Assembly: GCF_026013645.1 (NCBI RefSeq)
Contig: NZ_CP110224.1
Location: 1,984,001 to 2,048,000, forward strand
Direction: 5' to 3'
From: Virgibacillus natechei
GTDB taxonomy: Bacteria; Bacillota; Bacilli; Bacillales; Amphibacillaceae
Length of the DNA stretch: 64,000 nucleotides
In this document: positions 1 through 9,232 of the stretch, in pieces
Layout of the letters: each line of letters opens with the position of its first letter
How positions within the stretch are numbered: the first letter of the stretch is position 1
The notes under the pieces: model-generated
Database searches by the model: none
Seen by the model: only the letters and a program-made list of their open reading frames with translations
What the model was told of the DNA's origin: nothing
Position numbers and translations under genes: made by a program

Positions 1-427
1 CACCGAAATATACGGTTAAAATATATAAAGTAGTATCCGTACTGCCTTGCATAGTTGATGCTAATCTTCCGATAAACGAATCAGGTCCATGGGTGCTTAT
101 TAGTTCGGTCGTCATCCCAAGTGCTGCTGTACCTGAGATGGGTCTTACTAATGCCAAGGGGATGATATCGGGTGGAATACCAATTGATATCAACAGTGGT
201 GAAATGAAACCGACAAAAGCCTCCAAAGCACCAGAACTTCTCAATATAGAAATGGACACTATCATACCTACTAAAAAAGGAAGTAAAGAAAATGCCATTT
301 TGACACCCTCCTTTCCTCCTTCCACAAAAGTTTCATATGCTGGGACTCGTTTCCATGTTGCAGCAACGAGAACAAGTAATATAAAACATGGTATGAGCCA
401 CGTACTAACAGAAGTTATAATCCCCAT
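1..427 (-). CDS. spmB: Spore maturation protein B (partial, C-terminus beyond window)
   Basis: The frame is open from an ATG at 427 to the window edge, giving 142 residues of a family that is usually about 178 long, so only the C-terminus is missing. The protein is strongly hydrophobic with several membrane helices and carries the stretch RPISGTAALGMTTEL and then HGPDSFIGRLASTMQGSTDT, typical of the nucleoside-transporter-like SpmB proteins. SpmA and SpmB are needed for normal dehydration of the spore core; the transported substrate is unknown. It starts 2 nt after the spmA stop, so the two genes and dacB form one sporulation operon. Confidence 0.93.
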   Translation of the reverse strand, partial: MGIITSVSTWLIPCFILLVLVAATWKRVPAYETFVEGGKEGVKMAFSLLPFLVGMIVSISILRSSGALEAFVGFISPLLISIGIPPDIIPLALVRPISGTAALGMTTELISTHGPDSFIGRLASTMQGSTDTTLYILTVYFG

Positions 428-429
428 TT

Positions 430-1014
430 CTATTTCCTCCAGATACTTTTGTAGTAGAAAAATCTGTCAATTAAAATTGCACTAACAGTTGATATCATCG
501 TTGCAATAATGGTAGTTCCAACAATTTCTGTTGGAGATATGGAATTGTATTGCATACGAATTGCAATAACAGTTGTTGGAATTAACGTTAAGCTTGACGT
601 ATTTAAAGCTAAAAACGTGATCATCGACCGGGAAGCAGTATCGCTACCGCTTAATTGCTTCATCTGTTCCAATGCTTTAATTCCCATTGGTGTAGCTGCA
701 TTTCCTAAACCGAATAAATTCGCAGTTATATTTGATAATATATACCCCATCGCTGGATGATCTTTAGGAATATCAGGAAAAATCCTACTAATCACTGGTC
801 TGAATAATTTGCTAAGTACTTCTAAGATACCGGCTGATTCTGCTACTTTCATAATACCAAGCCAGAACACCAAAACACTGATAAGCCCAATTGACAGTGT
901 AACAGCTTCATTCGCGCTTTCAAACACCGCTTGATTTACTTGATCCATTGTTCCATTAAACATTGCATAAACGATTCCAATTATTGCCATACAGGCCCAA
1001 ATAATATTAACCAT
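430..1014 (-). CDS. spmA: Spore maturation protein A
   Basis: 194 residues, close to the usual SpmA length, with about five hydrophobic segments and the conserved region around GLGNAATPMGIKALEQM. It is the membrane partner of SpmB and acts in spore core dehydration. It lies between dacB (2 nt upstream) and spmB (2 nt downstream), the same order as in B. subtilis, and is probably translated by coupling because no strong ribosome binding site is visible in the dacB tail. Confidence 0.95.
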   Translation of the reverse strand: MVNIIWACMAIIGIVYAMFNGTMDQVNQAVFESANEAVTLSIGLISVLVFWLGIMKVAESAGILEVLSKLFRPVISRIFPDIPKDHPAMGYILSNITANLFGLGNAATPMGIKALEQMKQLSGSDTASRSMITFLALNTSSLTLIPTTVIAIRMQYNSISPTEIVGTTIIATMISTVSAILIDRFFYYKSIWRK

Positions 1015-1016
1015 AA

Positions 1017-2108
1017 TTAATACAACCCAATGACTTTCTTGTAAAGGGAGAAAACATTTTGAAAAAAACCTTCTTCCTCTAATCCCGAATGGTCGTTAAA
1101 GATAGATGTTTCCATAATTTTATTTTCACCAAGATAAAACTCAGTTCTTCCGATTACATTGTCCGTTCTATTATTTTCTTTTAATAAATAAGATTGATTG
1201 TCAATATTCGCCATTTCATCTTCCGTTAAGGGAAATACCAAGTCTCGATGTAAATAACCAATAGTATCCGATTTCTCAAGTAGATACTCTTGCTTCCCTT
1301 CTCCAGCGATAGATTTCATGTCAAAATTTTCAAATCCCCATTCAAACATTGCTATATGATCCTCCCAGTCATTCGGAGCATTTAATGTAACCGCAATGAG
1401 ATCCATGCCGTTTTTATTCGCTGAGGAAACTAATGTTCTTCCAGAACTCCTCGTAAATCCAGTTTTTCCCCCTGTGCTGTTATCATAATATTGTGTTAGT
1501 AACTTGTTTTTATTCTGCCAACTATAAGAACGATTACTAGATTGATAAGAAGTAGTTTCTGATACTTCGCGGAATTGTTCATTATCCATTGCTCTGCTCA
1601 TAAGTAGTGCCATATCGTAGGCTGTTGAATAATGATTGTCCGAATCAAGTCCATGTGGATTTTCAAAGTTGCTATTCGTCATTCCCAGCCAGTTCGCTTT
1701 TTCATTCATTAAATAGACAAAACCTTCTTCACTCCCGCCAATATGCTCACTTAGGGCAATCGCAGCATCATTTCCTGACCTTAGCATTAAGCCGTAGACA
1801 AGATCTTCTATTGTTATCTTTTCACCTTGTTCCAAGTAGATGGAAGACCCCTCCGTATAAACAGCTTTTCTGCTGGTGGTTGCCTTCTCCTTCATCATTC
1901 CTGATTCAATTGCAAGTAATCCGGTCATGATCTTAGTTATACTTGCAATCAACTCTTCTTCATGTGCTTGTTTCTCAAATAAAACTCTTCCTGTAGATTG
2001 TTCAATCAAAATGGCATTACTGGCAGATACTCCAGGTTCAGCTTGTCCGGTTGAAGGATAAATAAGATTTAATAATAATAAACAAATCACGCATAAAACG
2101 AATCGCAT
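1017..2108 (-). CDS. dacB: D-alanyl-D-alanine carboxypeptidase DacB (PBP5*)
   Basis: Sporulation-specific class C penicillin-binding protein that trims cross-links in the spore cortex. The serine-peptidase triad is visible: SITK (catalytic Ser) near residue 55, SGN near 110 and KTG near 215. An N-terminal signal peptide begins MRFVLCVICLLLL. A longer frame opens at 2144, but the ATG at 2108 has a GGGAGGAA ribosome site at the right distance and begins directly with the signal peptide, so 363 residues is preferred. A sigma-E-like promoter lies upstream, and spmA and spmB follow within 2 nt each. Confidence 0.95.
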   Translation of the reverse strand: MRFVLCVICLLLLNLIYPSTGQAEPGVSASNAILIEQSTGRVLFEKQAHEEELIASITKIMTGLLAIESGMMKEKATTSRKAVYTEGSSIYLEQGEKITIEDLVYGLMLRSGNDAAIALSEHIGGSEEGFVYLMNEKANWLGMTNSNFENPHGLDSDNHYSTAYDMALLMSRAMDNEQFREVSETTSYQSSNRSYSWQNKNKLLTQYYDNSTGGKTGFTRSSGRTLVSSANKNGMDLIAVTLNAPNDWEDHIAMFEWGFENFDMKSIAGEGKQEYLLEKSDTIGYLHRDLVFPLTEDEMANIDNQSYLLKENNRTDNVIGRTEFYLGENKIMETSIFNDHSGLEEEGFFQNVFSLYKKVIGLY

Positions 2109-2142
2109 AGTAGGGTTCCTCCCACAGGTATTGTGTCTATAC

Positions 2143-2170
2143 ATTTTATGCAGGATGTAAGGAGATATGA
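2143..2170 (-). promoter_or_regulatory. Probable sigma-E promoter of dacB-spmA-spmB
   Basis: On the minus strand TCATAT (2170-2165) is followed after 14 nt by CATAAAAT (2150-2143), close to the mother-cell sigma-E pattern (ATATT type -35, CATACAAT type -10). This fits the known mother-cell expression of dacB. The match was made by eye only. Confidence 0.55.
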
Positions 2171-2246
2171 ATAAATAAAAAAAATAATAGGTTCATCACC
2201 GTATCTTACATCGATCAATAACCGCAGGAGAAACACTATATTTCTA

Positions 2247-3119
2247 TTAAAATAAAGGCCACTCCAGTTTTCTAGCTTCTACATACCGATCGTTTACATT
2301 ATCCCAGTTAACGACATTCCACCAATTTTTTATATATTCTTCTTTGTCCGTTTTATATTGCAGGTAATATGCATGCTCCCACATATCTAATACGAGTAAA
2401 GGAATTGAATCTGCTAATTGAAATGATTGATGCTTTTCAAACGATTGTACAGCCAGTCTCCCGCTCCTCGGGTTCCATAATAATACAGCCCATCCGACAC
2501 CTTCAACAGACGCTGCTACATCAGAAAATTTCTCTTTAAATTTATTCCATGATCCAAAGTCTTCTTCGATACGGTTTCTTATTTTACCAGAAGGTTTTTT
2601 ACTAGAATCTGGTGTCATATTGTACCAAAAGATGGTATGCAAATTATGCCCCGATCCATGAAATGCTTGTTCTCTCAGCCAATGTTTGATTTCATCTGTA
2701 TCATTGGTATATAATTCTTTTTCTGCCTTATTTAAACCATCGACATAGCTTTGATGGTGTTCGTTATGATGGAGGCGCATTATTTCTTCACTAATATACG
2801 GTTCAAGCGCATCATACTGATATGGTAATGGTGGCAATTCATGTTTTCCATAAGGGATATAATTAGGTTGTGCTTTCTTTTTTTCTTTGTTTTTTATATC
2901 AAACACGATTCGCTGCCCTACTTCTTGTAACGATTCAACATCCTCTGTTGTAATTTCGCTGCTCCTATTCAAATTTTTTATTTCTGTCTGCCAATTTTCT
3001 ATTTGTTCCTTCCATTTATTTATCTCACTTTCTGGTTCACTAACACTGTTTAATGTATCTTTTGTATAATCTCCCCATTCAATAAGCTTTTCTAAATAAG
3101 AATGTTTATTACTCTCCAT
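2247..3119 (-). CDS. sodF: Iron/manganese superoxide dismutase with N-terminal extension (SodF type)
   Basis: The C-terminal two thirds is a complete Fe/Mn superoxide dismutase. The metal ligands are visible: His in RLHHNEHHQSYV, His in GSGHNLHTIFW, and Asp/His in LDMWEHAYYLQY. About 90 residues precede this domain, mainly charged and helical (WKEQIENWQTEIKNL), as in the 280-residue SodF proteins of Bacillus rather than the usual 200-residue SodA. The ATG at 3119 is preferred to one at 3158 because GGGGTGAT lies just upstream. Which metal is used cannot be read from the sequence. It occupies the slot between scpB and dacB, where B. subtilis has ypuI. Confidence 0.88.
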   Translation of the reverse strand: MESNKHSYLEKLIEWGDYTKDTLNSVSEPESEINKWKEQIENWQTEIKNLNRSSEITTEDVESLQEVGQRIVFDIKNKEKKKAQPNYIPYGKHELPPLPYQYDALEPYISEEIMRLHHNEHHQSYVDGLNKAEKELYTNDTDEIKHWLREQAFHGSGHNLHTIFWYNMTPDSSKKPSGKIRNRIEEDFGSWNKFKEKFSDVAASVEGVGWAVLLWNPRSGRLAVQSFEKHQSFQLADSIPLLVLDMWEHAYYLQYKTDKEEYIKNWWNVVNWDNVNDRYVEARKLEWPLF

Positions 3120-3215
3120 ATGATCACCCCGAAGTAGCCTATGCATAGGTAAAAACATATGTGTAAAAAGAAATTCTACATTGTTATTCGATCAACGTAG
3201 AATTCCAGTAAAGTT

Positions 3216-3800
3216 TCACTTCGTATTTTGTTGTTGGAAGCGTTCGAAAAACAAGTCCGCTTCCTGCTTTAGATCGTCCGTATCGGCATCTTCAGGTAAA
3301 GGTGGTAATTCATCTAAGGACATTAAACCGAAGTAAGTCAAAAAATCTTTACTTGTTCCAAATAATATTGGCTTACCAATACTATCTTTACGGCCAGCTT
3401 CTTCAATTAACAACCTTGAAAGAAGTGTTTGTACAGGACGGTCACTTTTAACTCCTCTAATTTCATCAATTTCCGTTCTTGTAATGGGTTGCTGATAAGC
3501 AATAATGGCCAGTGTTTCGAGAGCTGCTTGAGACATACGTGTTGTCTGCGGAGTTTCCAGTAATTTTTTATGATAAACGCTATGTTCAGGTATTGTCGTT
3601 AAATGAAAAATTTGATGGGATTGCATGATCATAATGCCGCGTTCTGCTTGCTCATAATCGTATTTGATTTCTTCAATCAACTGTTCAGCGGACACTTCTG
3701 TTATTTCTACTATTTTTGCTAATTGTTTTATTGAAACACCCTCGTCACCACTTGCAAATAATAAACCTTCTACAATGGCCTTTAGTTTGGTAAATTCCAC
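3216..3800 (-). CDS. scpB: Segregation and condensation protein B
   Basis: 194 residues, the normal ScpB length, built of two winged-helix domains; the segment ALETLAIIAYQQPITRTEIDE is the family hallmark. ScpB dimers bind ScpA, and together with SMC they form the bacterial condensin that organises the origin region and helps chromosome segregation. It starts 2 nt after the scpA stop, so the two subunits are co-translated. Confidence 0.97.
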   Translation of the reverse strand: MEFTKLKAIVEGLLFASGDEGVSIKQLAKIVEITEVSAEQLIEEIKYDYEQAERGIMIMQSHQIFHLTTIPEHSVYHKKLLETPQTTRMSQAALETLAIIAYQQPITRTEIDEIRGVKSDRPVQTLLSRLLIEEAGRKDSIGKPILFGTSKDFLTYFGLMSLDELPPLPEDADTDDLKQEADLFFERFQQQNTK

Positions 3801-3802
3801 AG

Positions 3803-4540
3803 CTATCCTCCCCTGTAAAACACATATAAAACGTCTAATTGCTGCTGTTGTTTACAATATATTTCATTGGCCTTCATCAATTCCAATAATGCCATAAAAG
3901 TAACAACAATATGAGAACGCGATTTATAGGTGAATAATTGGTCAAATGAGATTCCTTTTTTTGAGTCTTTTACTAATTGCAATACTTCCTCCATTTTATA
4001 TTCAATTGAAATTTCAGCCCGCTTTATTTTTGTATCTAATGGTTCGTTCCATTTTTTCCGCTCCATCATCTTCCCTAATGCGGAAAGCATTTCGTACACA
4101 GAAACATTGCCTTGTACGACTGGTTGGTTATCAAGCTTCAGCTTTTCCGATGAAAAAGGAGGTCTCGTAAATAATTGATTGGCATTTATCTCTATCTTTT
4201 TTAATTTATCTGCAGCTTCTTTGTATTTTCGATACTCAATTAAACGCTTCATCAATTCTTCTCTCGGATCTTCTATGAATTCTTCTGATTCATCCGTTAA
4301 TTTTTGTTTTGGCAAAAGCATTTGACTTTTAATTGCTACCAGAGTTGCTGCCATTACCAGGTATTCACTAGCAATATTTAAGTCCAGACGTTGCATTGTA
4401 TGAATATAATGCATATATTGATCTGTAATTTGTGACATTGGTATATCATATATGTCTATTTCGAATTGATTAATTAAATGTAATAATAAATCAAGCGGTC
4501 CTTCAAATACATCTAATTTTACTTGATAAGCCTGATCCAT
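3803..4540 (-). CDS. scpA: Segregation and condensation protein A (kleisin)
   Basis: 245 residues, typical for ScpA. The N-terminus carries the kleisin signature FEGPLDLLLHLI, which contacts the SMC head and neck, and the C-terminal winged helix follows after a charged middle region that binds ScpB. It is the first gene of the scpA-scpB pair; AAAGGAAG precedes the ATG. Confidence 0.97.
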   Translation of the reverse strand: MDQAYQVKLDVFEGPLDLLLHLINQFEIDIYDIPMSQITDQYMHYIHTMQRLDLNIASEYLVMAATLVAIKSQMLLPKQKLTDESEEFIEDPREELMKRLIEYRKYKEAADKLKKIEINANQLFTRPPFSSEKLKLDNQPVVQGNVSVYEMLSALGKMMERKKWNEPLDTKIKRAEISIEYKMEEVLQLVKDSKKGISFDQLFTYKSRSHIVVTFMALLELMKANEIYCKQQQQLDVLYVFYRGG

Positions 4541-4645
4541 ATCCTAGCTTCCTTTCTTAGCAGAAATGAAAGTAAAGAGTAAAACTTCATTCAGTGTGGG
4601 GTTCGACGTACAAACGTTCTCGATGAGTTATCCTATCAGCGGAAC

Positions 4646-4680
4646 AAAAGCCAGCCCTTTTCATAACGGGCTGGCTTATC
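4646..4680 (-). terminator. Rho-independent terminator after ribT
   Basis: A perfect 10-bp stem AAGCCAGCCC / GGGCTGGCTT (4648-4657 and 4668-4677) with a 10-nt loop, followed on the minus strand by TTTTG. It lies between ribT and scpA. Confidence 0.8.
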
Positions 4681-4688
4681 TTTTATCT

Positions 4689-5063
4689 TTAGTCCTGTTG
4701 ATCCTGTTTACCAGATTCATCACATTTATTTTGAAATTGCTGTAATTCATCGGTTGCTGATACTACATACTTATGTTGATAAAGCTTACGAACTTCATTT
4801 ACCATTCGCTTACCAATTCCTATATTACGGTGCGATGGATTAACGGAAACATGTTGAATAACAATATTTAAATCATCTTCCTCCCTTAATCCGACCGCAC
4901 CTAAGATATCGTCCTCTTTCCATAAAAAGAGATGCCAGTCTGAATTTGTTTCATATTCCTTGATTGTTTGCTGCAATTTTTTTACATCTTTCTTTTCTTC
5001 TGGCATAAAAGATAGTAAACCCATCGCAATTTTTTCCATATTTTTTTTATAGCGAATTAACAT
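4689..5063 (-). CDS. ribT: RibT-type GNAT N-acetyltransferase
   Basis: 124 residues, the same length as B. subtilis RibT and clearly alike from the first residues (MLIRYKKNMEKIAMGLLSFM). The GNAT acetyl-CoA loop is visible in NPSHRNIGIGKRMVNEV. RibT is the acetyltransferase attached to riboflavin operons in Bacillus; its substrate is not settled. No rib genes are adjacent here, and the gene stands as a single unit with GAGGGG before its ATG and its own terminator. Confidence 0.9.
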   Translation of the reverse strand: MLIRYKKNMEKIAMGLLSFMPEEKKDVKKLQQTIKEYETNSDWHLFLWKEDDILGAVGLREEDDLNIVIQHVSVNPSHRNIGIGKRMVNEVRKLYQHKYVVSATDELQQFQNKCDESGKQDQQD

Positions 5064-5284
5064 AGATACCCCTCATTAACAAAATAGCTTACAATCATTT
5101 TACGTAAAGACATATCCTCATTGTAGTAGTTGCAATTCAAAAATCAATTTAATTTAGTTGAACCCTTACCATTATTACGATGCCTATTAAAGTTTGTAGT
5201 TATATATTTATGTATTATATCATTGAATTGTCAATAAGAAAACATACACTAAGATCATCATTAACAACTTACACATAAAACATA

Positions 5285-5764
5285 CTACTTTTCTTTTTTA
5301 ATTTTGAATTGTGATTTCTTTTGTAAAATTGTTTTAAGGATCAAATAACCGTCTGATGTTTTTCCTTTAATGTTAAATGGGATACTATTTATAAAAGCTA
5401 GCCATATATTAAATAAAAACAGCAAGTGCCAATAATTAGTTGGAAAAATTGTATATAATATATAAAAGAGGCAAGCAAATAACCCACTCGCAACAGGGCC
5501 TAGAATGGATATCCATATAATCTCCTTTTTTTTGTATGGAACTATCCTTTGATTATGTGCCAAGCCGCCTAAAAAGAAAATAGCATGAATGTTAAAGTTA
5601 ATTTCCTTAAAGGTAAATGTGTTAATCCGTTTCCCTAGGCCAATTGAAAATGTGATGTTATCCGCATTTACAACTCGCGCAGCAATAGCATGGCCCATTT
5701 CATGTAACAATGTGCTAAGTGGAGCCACAATAAATATAAGGTATAGCAACAAATAAATATCCAT
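5285..5764 (-). CDS. Small M50-like (site-2 protease type) membrane protein
   Basis: 159 residues with about four hydrophobic segments. The zinc motif HEMGH (near residues 21-25) lies inside the first helix, and a second metal-ligand candidate, the Asp of TSDGYLIL, falls near residue 142, the spacing seen in site-2 proteases. This suggests an intramembrane or membrane-associated metalloprotease without a PDZ domain. The specific family and substrate were not recognised. The flanking noncoding DNA is AT-rich, and the gene stops 45 nt after ppiB, from which it could be read through. Confidence 0.7.
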   Translation of the reverse strand: MDIYLLLYLIFIVAPLSTLLHEMGHAIAARVVNADNITFSIGLGKRINTFTFKEINFNIHAIFFLGGLAHNQRIVPYKKKEIIWISILGPVASGLFACLFYILYTIFPTNYWHLLFLFNIWLAFINSIPFNIKGKTSDGYLILKTILQKKSQFKIKKEK

Positions 5765-5809
5765 AATAACTTCCTTAGAAGAACCCGAATTACTATCAGG
5801 TATTATCTA

Positions 5810-6247
5810 TTACTCTGAAAATACCTTCATTTCTTTCATAACATCTCCGTTGCTCATCTCTTTTGCATATTCTACACCTGAAGTAACTTGGCCGAATACG
5901 GTATGAACGCCGTTCAAATGCGGCTGCTCATCATGAACAATGAAAAATTGTGAACTACCAGTATCCTTGCCTGCATGTGCCATTGATAATGATCCTTCTA
6001 CGTGTTTATGAGGGTTACCTTCTGTTTCACACTTAATCGTATAACCAGCATTCCCAGCACCAGTTCCATTAGGGCATCCGCCTTGACTGACAAAACCATC
6101 TATTACTCTATGAAACGTCAACCCATCATAGAAATTACTATTTGCTAACTTTTCAAAATTAGCTACGGTGTTTGGTGCTTCATTTGGATAAAGCTCAAAT
6201 TCAATTTTATTGTCATTTTCCATTACAATATATCCTTTTTTAATCAT
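5810..6247 (-). CDS. ppiB: Peptidyl-prolyl cis-trans isomerase (cyclophilin)
   Basis: 145 residues, a single cyclophilin domain like the cytoplasmic PpiB of Bacillus. The active-site signature [19 protein letters not shown] and the GSSQFFI segment are intact. It catalyses proline isomerisation during protein folding. AAGGAGATG precedes the ATG. The order spoVAF-lysA-ppiB matches B. subtilis. Confidence 0.97.
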   Translation of the reverse strand: MIKKGYIVMENDNKIEFELYPNEAPNTVANFEKLANSNFYDGLTFHRVIDGFVSQGGCPNGTGAGNAGYTIKCETEGNPHKHVEGSLSMAHAGKDTGSSQFFIVHDEQPHLNGVHTVFGQVTSGVEYAKEMSNGDVMKEMKVFSE

Positions 6248-6317
6248 TTGTACATCTCCTTAGTATTATAATTCTTTAATTATTTTATCACTTAATGTGT
6301 TTATTTAAAAGAAAATG

Positions 6318-7643
6318 TTACATTTCAATTTTTTCTTCGCTATAAGATAAATCATTTTTTACAACATCTTTATAGGTTTCTCTACGTACTACCAGTGTGT
6401 CATTACCATTTTCTACGAACACAACAGCGGCTTTGGGTATCCGGTTATAGTGATTCGCCATAGAATACCCATAAGCACCTGTGGAGAATACAGCAAGTAT
6501 ATCTCCATTATCAACTTCAGGTATAGGTAAATCCCAAATAAGCATGTCACCAGATTCACATGCTTTCCCTGCTACAGAAGTGGTGTTTACAGGCTTATAA
6601 TCAGCTTTATTTGCAAGTACAGCCTCGTAGGTTGCTCCATATAAAGCAGGCCTTAGATTATCTGTCATACCTCCATCAACAGAAATATAATTTCGGATCT
6701 CAGGTATGTTTTTCACAGCGCCTATCGTATATAGAGTTATACCAGCATTCCCTACAATTGCTCTTCCTGGTTCAACCCATATTTCCGGTAGGGGTATGTT
6801 CAGATCACTAGCATGATATTGAACAGATTGTACAAGCTCTTCAACGAATGTGTGTAATGATAATGGTGAATCTTCGCCTGTATAACGTATCCCAAAACCT
6901 CCACCTAAGTTTAACACTTCTGGGACAAATCCATCTTGTTCATTCCATATTGCAATATGTTCAAACAACACTTTCGTTGCCATTACAAAACTTCCCGTTT
7001 CAAATATTTGGGAGCCGATGTGGCAATGCAGGCCTTTGAAACGTATAGATTTATGGTTATGCAATAAATGAAATGCTTCTTGTGCTTGTCCATTTTGCAG
7101 GTTGAAACCAAACTTGGAGTCTTCATTTCCTGTCATTATATACTTGTGCGTTTTCGATTCAATACCAGGGGTTACACGCATTAAAACATCTATCGTTTTA
7201 TTGTATTTTTTCAGTAGGTTTTCAATCATTTCAATTTCAAGGAAGTTATCGATAACGATACAGCCAATATCATGAGAAATTGCCATTTCTAATTCGCTTA
7301 AACTTTTATTATTTCCATGCATATGAATTTTTTCTACAGGAAAATCAGCCTGTAATGCCGTATATAATTCACCTTCAGAAACAACATCCAATGATAATCC
7401 TTCCTGTTTCACAACTTGCAGCATTGCTATTGAAGAAAAAGCTTTGCTCGCATAAGCCACTTCCGCCTTTATATCTAGCTCTTTAAATGTATTCACAAAA
7501 GCTCTGCAATTCTCACGTATCATGGATACATCATATACATATAACGGTGTACCATATTTGTTTGCCAATTCCATTGAATCCATTCCGCCAATTTCCAAGT
7601 GACCTCTTTTGTTTGTTTGAAATGGATGATTATCTAATATCAT
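6318..7643 (-). CDS. lysA: Diaminopimelate decarboxylase
   Basis: A PLP enzyme that makes L-lysine from meso-diaminopimelate, the last step of lysine synthesis. The PLP lysine sits in VAYASKAFSS near residue 65; the glycine-rich phosphate site GGGFG, EPGRAIVG and the ACESGDML motif are all present. The frame extends to a GTG at 7658, but GGAGG lies between that codon and the ATG at 7643, so the ATG is preferred, giving 441 residues. No lysine riboswitch fits in the short gap to spoVAF. Confidence 0.96.
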   Translation of the reverse strand: MILDNHPFQTNKRGHLEIGGMDSMELANKYGTPLYVYDVSMIRENCRAFVNTFKELDIKAEVAYASKAFSSIAMLQVVKQEGLSLDVVSEGELYTALQADFPVEKIHMHGNNKSLSELEMAISHDIGCIVIDNFLEIEMIENLLKKYNKTIDVLMRVTPGIESKTHKYIMTGNEDSKFGFNLQNGQAQEAFHLLHNHKSIRFKGLHCHIGSQIFETGSFVMATKVLFEHIAIWNEQDGFVPEVLNLGGGFGIRYTGEDSPLSLHTFVEELVQSVQYHASDLNIPLPEIWVEPGRAIVGNAGITLYTIGAVKNIPEIRNYISVDGGMTDNLRPALYGATYEAVLANKADYKPVNTTSVAGKACESGDMLIWDLPIPEVDNGDILAVFSTGAYGYSMANHYNRIPKAAVVFVENGNDTLVVRRETYKDVVKNDLSYSEEKIEM

Positions 7644-7699
7644 TTTATTTTCCTCCACGCTAATTTTGAAGTGTAAAAAAACTTTATCATATTGATAAG

Positions 7700-7733
7700 A
7701 AAAATAAAAGAGCTAACTATCAAGTTAACTCTT
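7700..7733 (-). terminator. Rho-independent terminator of the spoVA cluster
   Basis: Minus strand stem AAGAGTTAACT / AGTTAGCTCTT with a short loop, followed by TTATTTTTC. The left part of the stem overlaps the last codons of spoVAF. It separates spoVAF from lysA. Confidence 0.75.
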
Positions 7734-9206
7734 ATGAGGAGGTTGTCGGTAGTTATTTTTTGGATGTACAATACTTGGTCTACTGTTCGAATATGGAACT
7801 GGAATACGTACCAACACATGTAACATGGCCTTCGCATTAAAGGGTATAAATGGCCAAAAGTAAGGTGTTTTTAGCGACCTTAAATTAACTAAAAACAGTA
7901 AATGCATGACAAAGCCAATGACAAAGCCAATTAGTCCAAAGAAGCCTGTAGCAAGAATTAGCAATAAATTCATCACTTTATTTGCTACGCTTAGCTCATA
8001 ACTTGGTGTCACATATCCTCCTATAGCAGCTATAGACACATATAAAATCACTTCTGGAGTAAACATTCCTACATCAATGGCTATTTGTCCTATTAATACT
8101 GCGGCAATTAATCCCATAGAAGTAGCAAGTGCGGTCGGGGTATGGATCGCGGCCAGTCGCAAAAATTCTATCCCTACAACTGCCATGACTATTTGAATGT
8201 ATATTGGGATATTACCTTCTTCGTTTGGTCCTATAAATGACAATTCATTAGGAAGTAACGCCGGTTCCAACGTAAATAGGAGCCATAATGGTAATAAATA
8301 CATCGATGCCAGAATTGCTATAAATCTAATGGCTCTAACAAAAGTACCAATGGATGGCGCTTGTCTAAATTCCTCTGCATGCTGCAAATGATGAAAAAAA
8401 GTAGTAGGAAGAATAATTGTACTAGGCGATGTATCTACGATAAGCAATACATGTCCTTCTAATAAATGATTTGCTGCAACATCCGGCCTTTCCGTATACC
8501 TTACTAATGGGTACGGTGACCATTTACGGTCAATGATATACTCTTCAACCGTTTTATCAGCCATTGTAATACCATCGATTTCAATCTTATTAATTTTTTC
8601 TTTTATAATATTAACAAGGCCGTCATCTGCCACATCCGCCAAATAACTTATACATACATCGGTCTTGGAACGTTCCCCAACTTTTAATATTTCCTGGCGT
8701 AGTCTTGTATCACGTAATCTCCTCCTTGTTAAAGCTGTGTTCTCAATAATGTTTTCGGTATAACCATCTCTTGATCCTCTAATAACCCGCTCTGTATCAG
8801 GTTCTTCCGGTGTTCTACCTGGATATTGGCGAACATCTATAATAAGAGCTTTTTTTACTCCGTTCACAAACACAATAATGAGACCTGAAAGCATTTGATC
8901 TATTGCTTCATCCATCGTCTCAGATTTCTCTAATTGCTGATGTACAAGTCGATTTTCGACCGTTTCAAATACTTTTTTTGTATTACTTTCATTATCATTT
9001 ATTTCAACTAATTTCTTCAATAACTCCTGAATTACAGCTGTGTCACATAAACCCGTAACATAATAGATGTGTATTTTTTCTTTTAAAACAATAAGCTCAC
9101 GAAAGTCCACATCAAATGAAACATCTAAACCCAATCTCTCTTTCATATATGTTTTATTTTCTTCAATATTAGCAGAGACAGGGATTTTATTATCAGTACT
9201 TTTCAT
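7725..9206 (-). CDS. spoVAF: Stage V sporulation protein AF (GerA-family spore membrane protein)
   Basis: 493 residues from the ATG at 9206, exactly the B. subtilis length; this start has GTGGAGTGAA upstream, unlike the longer frame from 9254. The protein has an N-terminal hydrophilic half and a C-terminal half with about five membrane helices, as in GerA-type germinant receptor A subunits. SpoVAF is reported to boost germination as part of a spore membrane ion channel. It follows spoVAB by 26 nt; the genes normally between them (spoVAC, AD, AE) are absent. Confidence 0.92.
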   Translation of the reverse strand: MKSTDNKIPVSANIEENKTYMKERLGLDVSFDVDFRELIVLKEKIHIYYVTGLCDTAVIQELLKKLVEINDNESNTKKVFETVENRLVHQQLEKSETMDEAIDQMLSGLIIVFVNGVKKALIIDVRQYPGRTPEEPDTERVIRGSRDGYTENIIENTALTRRRLRDTRLRQEILKVGERSKTDVCISYLADVADDGLVNIIKEKINKIEIDGITMADKTVEEYIIDRKWSPYPLVRYTERPDVAANHLLEGHVLLIVDTSPSTIILPTTFFHHLQHAEEFRQAPSIGTFVRAIRFIAILASMYLLPLWLLFTLEPALLPNELSFIGPNEEGNIPIYIQIVMAVVGIEFLRLAAIHTPTALATSMGLIAAVLIGQIAIDVGMFTPEVILYVSIAAIGGYVTPSYELSVANKVMNLLLILATGFFGLIGFVIGFVMHLLFLVNLRSLKTPYFWPFIPFNAKAMLHVLVRIPVPYSNSRPSIVHPKNNYRQPPHKS

Positions 9207-9232
9207 TTTATTCACTCCACTCTGGCTACGTT

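Noticed and set aside
5064..5284. AT-rich 220-nt gap between ribT and the M50-like gene
   Set aside because: No repeat, RNA or credible small gene could be recognised; likely promoter and leader DNA.
7644..7724. Possible lysine riboswitch before lysA
   Set aside because: The gap to spoVAF is about 80 nt and holds only a terminator, which is too short for a lysine riboswitch.
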